From NCBI GenBank assembly GCA_004562765.1, contig SFRL01000013.1:1-64000 (forward strand): DNA of 64,000 nucleotides. Direction: 5' to 3'. A program made the position numbers and the translations under genes. The stretch's first letter is position 1, and every line of letters begins with the position of its first letter. The notes beneath the pieces are model-generated. The model did no database searches. It was not told where the DNA came from and saw nothing but the letters and a program-made list of their open reading frames with translations. Source of the DNA: a bacterium (GTDB taxonomy: Bacteria; Bacillota; Clostridia; Lachnospirales; Lachnospiraceae). Shown in pieces: positions 7,808-15,906 of this stretch.

Positions 7808-9823
7808 TCAAATCCCCTTCATCGTCAACGCAATTCGCTTCTTCTGAAGATCCACATCAAGCACTTTTACCTCCACGATATCCCCGACGGAAAGCGCCTC
7901 CAGCGGATGCTTGATATAGCGGTCGCAGATCTGTGAAATATGCACCAGTCCGTCCTGATGGACACCGATATCCACAAAAGCGCCGAAGTCGATCACGTTG
8001 CGCACCGTGCCTTTCAGCACCATACCGGGTGTCAGGTCCTTCATCTCCAGCACGTCACTGCGCAGGATCGGTCGGGGCATGTCCTCTCTGGGATCTCTGC
8101 CCGGCTTCTCCAGTTCGGACAATATATCATTTAACGTCAGCTCACCGATGCCAAGCTCCGCGGCAAATTTCTTTTTATCCTTCACTTTTTTCGTGATGCC
8201 CGCAAGCTGCCCTGGCTTCCAGCTGCCCTTCTCGTATCCAAGCTTCTCCAAAAGCTGTGCGGTCGCCTCGTAGCTCTCCGGATGCACGCTGGTCGCATCC
8301 AGCGGGTTTTTTCCGTTCAAAATGCGAAGAAAACCTGCGCACTGTTCATACGCTTTCGGTCCCAGCTTCGGCACCTTCAGGAGCTCATTCCGGCTCACGA
8401 ACCGTCCGTTTGCCTCGCGGTAAGCAACAATATTTTTTGCCACTGCCTTGCTGATACCGGATATGTACTCCAGCAAGGATGCACTGGCTGTATTCAGATC
8501 CACACCGACGCGATTCACGCAGTCCTCCACAACGCCGCCCAGTGCTTCTCCCAGCTTTTTCTGGTTCATGTCATGCTGATACTGGCCGACACCGATCGCC
8601 TTCGGGTCGATCTTGACCAGTTCTGCCAGCGGATCCTGCAGACGTCTTGCAATAGACGCGGCGCTTCGCTGTCCTACGTCAAAATTCGGAAATTCCTCTG
8701 TAGCCAGTTTGCTGGCGGAATAAACCGACGCGCCTGCCTCATTGACGATGACGTACTGCACCGGCTTTTTCAGTTCCTTTAATAATTCCACGATGATCAT
8801 CTCGGATTCACGCGATGCCGTTCCGTTTCCGACGGAAATCAGGGAAACATCGTATTTATCAATAAGCTGCTTTAATATCTTTTTAGACTCTTCCACTTTA
8901 TTTTGTGGAGCAGTGGGATAGATGACCTTCGTGTCCAGCACCTTTCCGGTGGCATCCACAACTGCCAGTTTGCAGCCGGTGCGGAACGCAGGGTCCCAGC
9001 CCAGCACGACTTTCCCCGCGATGGGCGGCTGCATCAGAAGCTGTCCTAAGTTTTTTCCGAACACGCTGATGGCGCCATCCTCTGCTTTCTCGGTCAGATC
9101 GGAACGCACCTCTCGCTCGATGGCCGGCGCGATCAGGCGGTCATAGCTGTCTGCGATGGTCTCCTGCAGCACCGGTTTCGTGTTCGGGTTATCTCGTGTG
9201 ATGATCTGCTTTTCGAGATAACGGAGAATATCCTCCTCGGGTGCTTCCACCTTGACAGTGAGCACTTTCTCTGCCTCGCCGCGGTTCAGTGCAAGCACGC
9301 GATGACCGGCGAGTTTGTTTACCGGCTCGGAGAAATCATAATACATCTCATAGACCGTCTTTGCCTCTGCGTCTTTTGCCATTGAGCGCACGACACCCTT
9401 TTTCGTCGTGAGTTCACGGATGCGGATACGGTAGTCTGCCTCCTCGGAGATCGTCTCTGCGACGATATCCTTTGCTCCGGCAAGTGCTTCCTCTGCGGTA
9501 GCTACTTCCTTTTCTTCACTGATAAAGGCTTTCGCCTCCTCCAGCATGGGTTTATCCGTCATCTGCAGCATCAGTATGTTCGCCAGCGGCTCCAGTCCTT
9601 TTTCCTTTGCCACGGTGGCACGGGATTCCTCGGTCAGCTTGCCCTGCTCCTCGATGGTCGCAAGCACCTGTTCCTTTTTCTCCTCCAGGCCTCTCAGATA
9701 GTTCAGTCGCTCAAACAGGTTTCTGAGCTGCTCATCATTTAACGCGCCGGTTGCCTCCTTGCGGTAGCGGGCGATAAAGGGGATCGTGTTGCCCTCGTCG
9801 ATCAGTTTTACCGCTGCGTCCAC
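7808..9823 (-). CDS. tex: Tex-family RNA-binding transcription accessory protein; start region anomalous
   Basis: Tex proteins bind nucleic acid. Order of domains: N-terminal Tex domain, YqgF-like RNase H fold (GWDPAFRTGCKLAVVD at about 275), helix-hairpin-helix repeats (NTASASLLEYISGI, LLKVPKLGPKAYEQC), and a C-terminal S1 domain (GMVLKGTVRNVIDFGAFVDIG). The 671-residue frame opens with GTG at 9823 without a ribosome binding site. A properly spaced AAGGAAGG precedes an ATG at 9845, but that ATG is in another frame. About 20-25 N-terminal residues usual for Tex are missing or frameshifted. Either a small deletion disrupted the start or the sequence has an error. Confidence 0.9.
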   Translation of the reverse strand: MDAAVKLIDEGNTIPFIARYRKEATGALNDEQLRNLFERLNYLRGLEEKKEQVLATIEEQGKLTEESRATVAKEKGLEPLANILMLQMTDKPMLEEAKAFISEEKEVATAEEALAGAKDIVAETISEEADYRIRIRELTTKKGVVRSMAKDAEAKTVYEMYYDFSEPVNKLAGHRVLALNRGEAEKVLTVKVEAPEEDILRYLEKQIITRDNPNTKPVLQETIADSYDRLIAPAIEREVRSDLTEKAEDGAISVFGKNLGQLLMQPPIAGKVVLGWDPAFRTGCKLAVVDATGKVLDTKVIYPTAPQNKVEESKKILKQLIDKYDVSLISVGNGTASRESEMIIVELLKELKKPVQYVIVNEAGASVYSASKLATEEFPNFDVGQRSAASIARRLQDPLAELVKIDPKAIGVGQYQHDMNQKKLGEALGGVVEDCVNRVGVDLNTASASLLEYISGISKAVAKNIVAYREANGRFVSRNELLKVPKLGPKAYEQCAGFLRILNGKNPLDATSVHPESYEATAQLLEKLGYEKGSWKPGQLAGITKKVKDKKKFAAELGIGELTLNDILSELEKPGRDPREDMPRPILRSDVLEMKDLTPGMVLKGTVRNVIDFGAFVDIGVHQDGLVHISQICDRYIKHPLEALSVGDIVEVKVLDVDLQKKRIALTMKGI

Positions 9824-9947
9824 CTGATTTTTGCGGACGATCCATGTAATTCGTTTCCTTCCTTATGTGAATTTCGACTATTATTATAACCCTCCGCGAA
9901 AGCACACGCAAGAACATTGCATATACAACCGCCTTCTCAGTAGAACA

Positions 9948-10141
9948 TTTTGTGCGTCCGCTCCTGTGTGGCGGGATTTTGCAGTCTGTTATGCTTATCG
10001 GGTAAATCACGCGAGTGGCACAGAGCAAAAGCAAAATCAGCTTTTCTCTGCTGCCTTATGACTGATTATTCAACGTTATCTCCGCGTGTACCCGTCGCAT
10101 AAATGACTGCAAAATCCCGCCACACAAGGCTTGGACGCACG
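9948..10141. repeat. Long palindromic repeat, copy A
   Basis: A 194-base imperfect palindrome. The outer arms include a perfect 21-bp match (9966-9986 with 10105-10125), continued outward by GTGCGTCC/GGACGCAC. Inner arms carry TTATGC..GGGTAAATCACGCG (9988-10013) against CGCGTGTACCC..GCATAA (10083-10102), and an inner hairpin GCACAGAGCAAAAGC/GCTTTTCTCTGCTGC. The same inner modules occur in copies B-E. No convincing gene is present. Confidence 0.85.
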
Positions 10142-10203
10142 TCCTGCAATCTATAGCCTTGCCCATTCGCACAAGCAAGTCTTGGTATTATTTCCAACAA
10201 GCA

Positions 10204-10532
10204 GCCCGATTAAGATCGTAAACATCGGATTTTACGTTTTTGCCCGAAGTACAGCAAATGAATGTTTACAGGCAGGACACCCCGACGTACGACAGAGAAT
10301 TTGACAGGTCGTTTATGCGTTCGGGTACGCGCGGAGAAAAAATCCGCTATTCATAAACATGGCAGCAGAGAAAAGCCGGTCTTGCTTTTGCTCTGTGCCA
10401 CTCGCGCGAATTTACCGAGGAGCACAACCGACTGGCAAAGCTCTGTCGTACGTCGGGGTGCTGAAAGCATAATTAAAAAAGCTGACTGAGGGCAATCAAT
10501 CAAAAACGATGTTTTAGTGACCTTAATCGGGC
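10204..10532. repeat. Long palindromic repeat, copy B, with outer flanking arms
   Basis: Core copy at 10278-10460 with perfect 20-bp arms (10278-10297 with 10441-10460), inverted relative to copy A: the GCAGCAGAG module comes first and GCGAATTTACCG second. It is nested inside another inverted repeat, GCCCGATTAAG (10204-10214) with CTTAATCGGGC (10522-10532), extended by TAAACATCG/CGATGTTTTA. Together with copy A it fills nearly all of the 800-base gap upstream of tex. Confidence 0.8.
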
Positions 10533-10577
10533 GTGGCTGAAAACACATATAAGCGCGCATTCCTGCGAATTCAGTGA

Positions 10578-10606
10578 TTGAATCTGCGCCGCAATCGTGC
10601 TATTAT
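10578..10606 (+). promoter_or_regulatory. Promoter for the 126-residue membrane protein
   Basis: TTGAAT (10578-10583), a 17-base spacer and TATTAT (10601-10606) lie 47 bases upstream of the ATG at 10653. It is the only good promoter-like match in the gap after copy B. Confidence 0.6.
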
Positions 10607-10652
10607 ATTGATATATATTGAGTTTTTTATGTAGTAGAAGGAGGATTCCCCG

Positions 10653-11033
10653 ATGGATTTCCATTCGGATGATAATTTTAGCGGGCAGTACCGCCCGCAG
10701 GCGCGTCCGCAGGATGTGATGCTGACTGCTTCCATTATGTTGAGCGTTATTGCGATTGCCACAACATGCTGTATCTATGCATCGATCATATGCGGTTCGC
10801 TCAGCATCATTCTGGCTTTGCTCTCCCGTGGGCAGCAAAAGCAGCTCTCCCCACAGGGCAAGATGGCAGTCATGACTTCCACAGCGGCAATCATCATTTC
10901 GGTTCTTGCCACTGTCATCATGTTTGTGGTGACGATCCGCGAATACGGAAGCGTTGAGAACTTTCTGAAGGCATATTCAGATATTATGGAGTCAATGACA
11001 GGCATTCCACTCTTTGAAGAGAGCGGAATATAA
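10653..11033 (+). CDS. Small two-segment membrane protein of unknown function
   Basis: 126 residues: a polar N-terminus of about 22 residues, hydrophobic segments at about 23-56 and 68-95, and a short C-terminal tail. The layout resembles DUF4190-type proteins, but similarity by eye is weak. A strong GAAGGAGG site precedes the ATG. It is convergent with the DUF2752 gene: the stop codons are 1 base apart and there is no terminator hairpin between them, so the transcripts may overlap. Confidence 0.7.
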   Translation: MDFHSDDNFSGQYRPQARPQDVMLTASIMLSVIAIATTCCIYASIICGSLSIILALLSRGQQKQLSPQGKMAVMTSTAAIIISVLATVIMFVVTIREYGSVENFLKAYSDIMESMTGIPLFEESGI

Positions 11034-11034
11034 A

Positions 11035-11475
11035 TCAGGGTATCATCTGCAAAAGGTCAATGTGAAACAAAAGCAGAGCGCCGTCCTTGACGAGCACGTT
11101 CAGCACTAATATAATCAGTGCAATCCACAGCCAGGCGGGGTTCCATTTCATCCCGATACGCAGACGATAACGACTCAGTTTTTCGATGGTATGGCTGACC
11201 ATAAACCACAGATAGACCGCAGCCCCATAGGGGACGAGCGGATGATAACAAAAAGATCGCCACAGTTGCAGATGCAACAATGCATCTACCGCGCGCGTTC
11301 CTCCGCAGCCCGGACAATAATATCCGGTAAAGGTACGCAGCAGACATGGCATCATAAGAAACGGCAACCGGGCGCACAGATACCGGTAAGCAATGATGAT
11401 CAGTGGTGCCGCTAGCAACAGGCAGATGCCGATGATATATAATTGATCTTCTAAACTGGTTTGTTTTTTACTCAT
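11035..11475 (-). CDS. DUF2752 membrane protein
   Basis: 146 residues from the ATG at 11475, with a central signature YYCPGCGGTRAVDALLHL (about 52-69), the hallmark of the DUF2752 family, and three to four hydrophobic segments. Function is unknown; the Cys pair suggests metal binding or a redox role at the membrane. No ribosome binding site precedes the ATG. A consensus promoter ends only 7 bases upstream of it, so the message is predicted to be leaderless (see findings). Confidence 0.82.
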   Translation of the reverse strand: MSKKQTSLEDQLYIIGICLLLAAPLIIIAYRYLCARLPFLMMPCLLRTFTGYYCPGCGGTRAVDALLHLQLWRSFCYHPLVPYGAAVYLWFMVSHTIEKLSRYRLRIGMKWNPAWLWIALIILVLNVLVKDGALLLFHIDLLQMIP

Positions 11476-11482
11476 AAAGAAA

Positions 11483-11511
11483 ATTATAGTCTGCACAGCA
11501 GACTTTGTCAA
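11483..11511 (-). promoter_or_regulatory. Consensus promoter with palindrome in the spacer
   Basis: On the minus strand TTGACA (11511-11506), a 17-base spacer and TATAAT (11488-11483) match the housekeeping consensus exactly. The spacer contains GTCTGC-TGT-GCAGAC, a 15-base inverted repeat well placed to act as an operator. The -10 hexamer ends 7 bases from the ATG of the DUF2752 gene. Confidence 0.85.
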
Positions 11512-11528
11512 AGCAAGGAGGTGTTTGT

Positions 11529-12089
11529 ATGGCAGGTTCTATGGCAATCGGCGGTTATGGCATGATGGGCAGCTATGGCATGTATGGAAATGCGGGGGCA
11601 GTCGGGTCTGCGATACAGGGAAATGCACAGACAGGCAGCACAAATGCACAAGACCGCGCACAATCAGCCGGGAAAGCAGGAAAAAACAGCGCAACCCCGG
11701 ACGATCAGGTCAAAGCAGGCCACAAATCGTCACCCAGCGAATGCAAGACATGCAAGTCGCGCAAATATCAGGATGGTTCCAATGAGAGCGACGTTTCGTT
11801 CAAGGCACCGGGACACATCTCTCCTCAGGCATCTGCCGGAACTGTCCGCGCGCACGAGCAGCAACATGTGAGCAATGCCTACGAAAAAGCATCCAAGGAC
11901 AACGGAAAGGTGATTTCCGCAACCGTTTCCCTGCGCACGGAGATCTGTCCGGAGTGCGGCACTGCCTATGTGGCAGGCGGCGAGACACGCACCACGATCG
12001 CATATTCAAAAGAAAATCCGTACCAAAAAAATCAAAAATCACTGGAGGCTGCCGGTCTGATCGGCTCCAATGTGGATTATGTAGCGTAA
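11529..12089 (+). CDS. Putative zinc metallopeptidase, SprA-like
   Basis: 187 residues from the ATG at 11529, preceded by AAGGAGG. The N-terminal 60 residues are Gly/Ala/Met/Gln-rich and low complexity. Then come CKTCKSRKYQDGSNESDVSF, KAPGHISP, and the zinc-binding HEQQH (H109, E110, H113), followed by CPECG. This order (CxxC, GHISP-like, HExxH, CxxC) matches what I recall of the SprA-related putative metalloprotease family (PF12118). No signal peptide is seen. Substrate unknown. It follows a divergent promoter and is 60 bases upstream of the DUF975 gene. Confidence 0.75.
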   Translation: MAGSMAIGGYGMMGSYGMYGNAGAVGSAIQGNAQTGSTNAQDRAQSAGKAGKNSATPDDQVKAGHKSSPSECKTCKSRKYQDGSNESDVSFKAPGHISPQASAGTVRAHEQQHVSNAYEKASKDNGKVISATVSLRTEICPECGTAYVAGGETRTTIAYSKENPYQKNQKSLEAAGLIGSNVDYVA

Positions 12090-12148
12090 TAGTAACTGCA
12101 GAGACACCGGTCAGTTACGCTTAGTATTTAAAGGAGATTTATTTTATT

Positions 12149-12913
12149 ATGAAACGTTCAAACGGAGAGCTCAAGGGCATGGCCAGACAGATGCTGCTTG
12201 GCCGCTATCAGGTGCCGATGCTGGCGATGCTTCTCGGGTCACTCATTCCGTCACTTTTTCTGCTGCCCTTCAACTATCTGTGCAGCGACCGTAACACCAT
12301 TGCGATGCAGGCGGTGCTCTACTACCTGGCCTACTTCATCATCACGCTGATCGAGCTGCTGTTAAACAGCGGCGTGAAACGCATTCATCTGATGATCGCG
12401 CGCGGACAGACAGCCCGCGTTTCCGATATGTTCTGGGTGATCAAAAACCGACCCGACCGCATCCTGATCGGCGGCTTTCTGTTCACACTGATCTCGTGGA
12501 TCCCGATGATCCCGTCATTTGTATTTGAGGCAATGCCGCCGGAAGGACTCTCAGATGTAAGTGTCCTTGCCATCGCAGAACTGCTCTCACTGGCAGGGCT
12601 TGTGATCGGTTTTCTGATCACACTGCCATTGTATTTTATCTTTTGGATCTATGTGGATGACCCGGATATCGACACACGCGATGCCTTCCGCCGCAGTATC
12701 TCTCTGATGCGCGGTACCAAGTGGCGCCTCTGTGTAATGCAGTTGAGCTTTGTCGGCTGGACGATCCTCGGTGCAATGTCTTTCGGTATCGGTTTCCTCT
12801 GGATCCTGCCCTACACGGATCAGGCCTTCACAAACTTTTATCTGGAGCTAAAGCAGGAATTTGACGTGAAGGTTGAATTCAGTGAGGCGGCACAGGAATA
12901 TATGCCAAATTAG
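12149..12913 (+). CDS. DUF975 family membrane protein
   Basis: 254 residues with about five hydrophobic segments (roughly 23-40, 50-72, 105-127, 143-168, 196-222). A DDPDIDTRDAFRRSISLMRGTKW motif precedes the last segment, as in DUF975 proteins of Firmicutes. Function unknown. A weak AAAGGAGA site precedes the ATG. It ends before a strong terminator. Confidence 0.78.
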   Translation: MKRSNGELKGMARQMLLGRYQVPMLAMLLGSLIPSLFLLPFNYLCSDRNTIAMQAVLYYLAYFIITLIELLLNSGVKRIHLMIARGQTARVSDMFWVIKNRPDRILIGGFLFTLISWIPMIPSFVFEAMPPEGLSDVSVLAIAELLSLAGLVIGFLITLPLYFIFWIYVDDPDIDTRDAFRRSISLMRGTKWRLCVMQLSFVGWTILGAMSFGIGFLWILPYTDQAFTNFYLELKQEFDVKVEFSEAAQEYMPN

Positions 12914-12942
12914 TTCTTCAAATTAGCAATAGATTTACGCAA

Positions 12943-12990
12943 AAGAACCATGTTGTATATCTTGTCATACAACATGGTTCTTCATTTTTT
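12943..12990 (+). terminator. Terminator after the DUF975 gene
   Basis: A 16-bp perfect stem AAGAACCATGTTGTAT (12943-12958) pairs with 12967-12982, followed by CATTTTTT. It lies 30 bases past the stop codon. It is between convergent genes and may also act on the hom transcript. Confidence 0.9.
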
Positions 12991-12993
12991 ATG

Positions 12994-13043
12994 ACCCAAC
13001 GTGGTCCGCATCATTGAGAGGCGTGTTGGGTTCTTTTTCTTTA
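12994..13043 (+). terminator. Second hairpin before convergent hom gene
   Basis: ACCCAAC (12994-13000) pairs with GTTGGGT (13025-13031), followed on plus by TCTTTTTCTTT. The loop is long (24 bases), so this is a weaker back-up terminator for the plus-strand transcript. Confidence 0.5.
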
Positions 13044-14243
13044 ATTAAACCGGATCATCTGCAGCACGCTGGAAAGCTTTGCTGCTTTCTCCTCGTATGC
13101 TGCCTCTGACATGGTCTCTGTCACAAAGCCGATCTCGTCAGAAAGCTCCTCGATATCAACGAAATCCACTGTGCCAAAGGTGTTGGAGATCTCTTCCTTG
13201 GATGCCTTTGTGCGGACAAAGAACCGGGTTTCGTTTGTCTTATAGTCAGCGAGCTGTACCGGCTCAGCCTCCCAGTTCAGCACGATATGTGTGTTCATAT
13301 GTTTGACCATATCTACGATATCACCGACTACCGCGCTGGCGGTGGGCAGTTTTCCGGCTCCGCTGCCGTAAAACATCGCGTCTCCCAGCATATTTCCTTT
13401 GACAAAGATCGCATTGAATACGTCATTTACATTATATAACGGATGAGAAGCCGGGAGCAGGAACGGTGCCACCATGGCAACATAGCCGTCCTTTGTCTGT
13501 CTGCTCATCGCAAGCAGTTTGATCGCACGCCCCATCTCCTTTGCATACATAATATCTGTCGGTGTGATCTTTGTGATTCCCTCTGTATGAATATCTTCGT
13601 AATTCACCTGCTGTCCGCATACGAGAGAGGTCAGGATCGCGATCTTGCGGCAGGCGTCATAACCCTCCACGTCAGCGGTGGGATCCTTCTCGGCATATCC
13701 CTTTGCCTGTGCCTCTTTCAGCACTTCGTCAAAGGGGAGTCCCTCATTTGTCATCTTCGTCAGCATGTAGTTTGTCGTTCCGTTGACGATACCGCTGATC
13801 TCCACGATCTCGTCTCCGGTAATAGAGCTCATGAGCGGGCGAATGATCGGAATACCACCGCCGACACTTGCCTCAAAGAGGAAGTTCACATTCTTTTCAG
13901 CTGCAAGTGCGATCAGCTCCGCGCCCTTATCTGCTACCAGTGCCTTGTTGGAGGTTGTAACATGCTTGCCGGCCTCCAGCATCGCCTTCACGAAAGTGTA
14001 AGCAGGTTCTACACCACCCATCGTCTCCACAACCACACGGATCTCCGGATCGTTTGCGATCACCTGATAGTCATGCACGATCTTGCTCTGGATCGGATCG
14101 CCCTCGAACTCCCGCAGATCCAGCACATATTTGACTTCCAGATCCTCTCCGGAGGTCTTCTTGATGCGCGCTCTGTTTTTCTCTAGAATTTCAACAACGC
14201 CGGAACCGATCGTTCCGTATCCCATAACTGCTACTTTTACCAT
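13041..14243 (-). CDS. hom: Homoserine dehydrogenase
   Basis: Reduces aspartate semialdehyde to homoserine in the threonine and methionine pathway. The 400 residues contain the NAD(P) fold GYGTIGSGV (8-16), the substrate-site region NGTTNYMLTKM (about 174) and the catalytic segment AKGYAEKDPTADVEGYDACRK. The C-terminal ACT-like region (NETRFFVRTKASKEEI onward) is short. It follows the ACT-domain gene by 7 bases, the usual pairing in clostridia, suggesting amino-acid control of this step. Confidence 0.95.
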   Translation of the reverse strand: MVKVAVMGYGTIGSGVVEILEKNRARIKKTSGEDLEVKYVLDLREFEGDPIQSKIVHDYQVIANDPEIRVVVETMGGVEPAYTFVKAMLEAGKHVTTSNKALVADKGAELIALAAEKNVNFLFEASVGGGIPIIRPLMSSITGDEIVEISGIVNGTTNYMLTKMTNEGLPFDEVLKEAQAKGYAEKDPTADVEGYDACRKIAILTSLVCGQQVNYEDIHTEGITKITPTDIMYAKEMGRAIKLLAMSRQTKDGYVAMVAPFLLPASHPLYNVNDVFNAIFVKGNMLGDAMFYGSGAGKLPTASAVVGDIVDMVKHMNTHIVLNWEAEPVQLADYKTNETRFFVRTKASKEEISNTFGTVDFVDIEELSDEIGFVTETMSEAAYEEKAAKLSSVLQMIRFN

Positions 14244-14250
14244 TTGCCTC

Positions 14251-14694
14251 TTACTCCCTCGCTAATATTTTTAAATAGTGTACCCCTTCCTGCTGCTCGA
14301 TACGCTCCATCATGCGGTTCGCATCCGCTGAATCAGGTAAAATATCGACGCTCAGCGTCAGGGATGCAATGCCGTTGACCGGTATACTCTGATGGATCGT
14401 CAGAATATTTGCGTGCGAGTCCGCGATCGTCTTTAAGATCGCAGACAGCAGCCCGGGCTCATCGTCCAGCTGAATGACCATTGTGATCGTCCGCCCTTTG
14501 GCATTGTCGTGAAAAGGGAAAATATCTTCCTTGTACTTATAAAAAGAGCTGCGGCTGATGTCTACACGCTCCGTTGCTTCCTGAACGGAAGCCGCCCTGC
14601 CGGATTCAAGCAATCGCTTTGCCTCCACCACGCGCAGCAGCACGTCAGGAACCGCTTTCTCCTTCAATACATAGTAGTTTGTCTTTTCCTTCAT
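14251..14694 (-). CDS. ACT domain protein, UPF0735/PheB-like
   Basis: 147 residues from the ATG at 14694, which has an AGGAG site; the upstream in-frame ATG has none. The N-terminal half looks like a helix-turn-helix (SVQEATERVDISRSSFYKYKEDIF) and the C-terminal half is an ACT domain (GRTITMVIQLDDEPGLLSAILKTIAD). Such proteins lie next to hom across Firmicutes and are thought to sense an amino acid; no enzyme activity is established. Confidence 0.88.
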   Translation of the reverse strand: MKEKTNYYVLKEKAVPDVLLRVVEAKRLLESGRAASVQEATERVDISRSSFYKYKEDIFPFHDNAKGRTITMVIQLDDEPGLLSAILKTIADSHANILTIHQSIPVNGIASLTLSVDILPDSADANRMMERIEQQEGVHYLKILARE

Positions 14695-14775
14695 GATACA
14701 CTCCTGTGTTTGTCCTGCAAATACATTTGTATTCACCTGAAAGATAATACCACAAGAATGCAAATGGCGCAAGAC

Positions 14776-15853
14776 CTATTCGTCCGGATCCAGATCACCA
14801 TCCAAAACCGCATCCACATTTCCGGTCTCGTAGCCGGTACGACGGTCCTTGACCATCGTGTAGGGCTGCATGACATAGGACCGGATCTGGTTGCCCCAGC
14901 CGATCTCCGTCACCTCTCCGCGGATCTCTGCTTCCTTTTCCTCATTTTCCTGCTGACGCAGCATGAGCAGCTTCGCCTTCAGCATCTGCATCGCCTTATC
15001 CTTGTTCATATGCTGTGACCGCTCATTCTGGCAGGTCACTACGATGCCGGTCGGAAAATGCGTGATACGGATCGCCGATGAGGTCTTGTTGATGTGCTGT
15101 CCGCCGGCGCCGCTTGACCGGTAGGTATCGATACGGATATCTTCATCCTTTACCTCAATGTCGATATCCTCTTCAATATCCGGCATGACGTCGCAGGAGA
15201 CAAAAGAGGTCTGACGCTTGCCTGCCGCGTTGAACGGTGAAATGCGCACCAGACGATGCACACCCTTCTCGGATTTCAGATAGCCATAGGCATTCTCTCC
15301 GTTAACCTGGAAAGTCACAGACTTGATACCTGCCTCATCACCTTCATGAAAATCCAGCACATCCACGGAAAATCCTTTATCGTTGGCCCAGCGGGTATAC
15401 ATACGGTAAAGCATGGATGCCCAGTCACAGGACTCCGTTCCGCCGGCGCCCGCGTTCAGTGACACGATCGCTGCGTCTGCATCAAACTCTCCGGACAGTA
15501 ACGTCTTGATACGGATCGCATCATAGGTTTTTTCATAAGAGGCAACCGCCTCCTCGATCTCCGGTATGAGAGAGGCATCATTCTCCTCCTCCGCCATCAT
15601 GATCAATGTTTCGATATCGTCATAATGGGTCTCCAGATTTGCGTATGTCTCAATATCATCCTTGAGACTCTTTAATGTCTTCATCTTCTGCTGGGAAACT
15701 TCTGCATTGTTCCAGAAGTCCGGCGCTTCCATCTCCCGCTCTAATTCCTCGATACGCTTTGACTTGTTTGCTAAGTCAAAGTGCATCCCTCACTTCCATC
15801 AGTGGTTCTTTCCACGTATTTAATAAAAACCGGTACTGGTCTAATTCTACCAC
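14776..15853 (-). CDS. prfB: Peptide chain release factor 2, with programmed +1 frameshift
   Basis: Recognises UGA and UAA stop codons and releases the peptide. Visible are the SPF stop-codon motif (RISPFNAAGKRQ) and the GGQ motif (SSGAGGQHINKTSS). Translation starts at GTG 15853 with VVELDQYRFLLNTWKEPLME, runs 25 codons to an in-frame UGA at 15778-15776, and continues after a +1 shift as DLANKSKRIEELE. The slip site is CTTTGAC (15781-15775), preceded by GTGAGGGATG, which acts as the internal Shine-Dalgarno-like stimulator. Full length is about 358 residues, normal for RF2. The ATG at 15786 is not the start. Confidence 0.95.
15775..15781 (-). promoter_or_regulatory. prfB autoregulatory +1 frameshift site
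   Basis: CTT TGA C on the minus strand, the canonical RF2 slip heptamer. When RF2 is scarce, termination at the UGA is slow and the ribosome slips forward to read GAC. A GAGGG motif just upstream matches the known stimulator. Confidence 0.95.
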
Positions 15854-15906
15854 CTTTTTCACCAACTTTCTGCTCAATTTTTTCGACCTGATTACATCAT
15901 ATCGTA

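Noticed and set aside
9735..10034. Minus-strand open frame of 99 codons covering the tex start and copy A
   Set aside because: It is an out-of-frame reading of tex plus repeat sequence. Only its ATG at 9845 is informative, as the misplaced tex start.
10262..10489. 75-codon plus-strand open frame
   Set aside because: It lies wholly in palindrome copy B. Similar frames in copies D (32022-32288) and E (60815-61105) follow the repeat, not a protein family.
12994..13043. Riboswitch or T-box near hom
   Set aside because: The hairpin lies downstream of hom, not in its leader, and no T-box or specifier motif was seen. No known riboswitch class was recognised anywhere in the window.
14776..15786. 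prfB starting at the ATG at 15786
   Set aside because: This ATG overlaps the CTTTGAC slip site, and the upstream frame encodes the conserved RF2 N-terminus.
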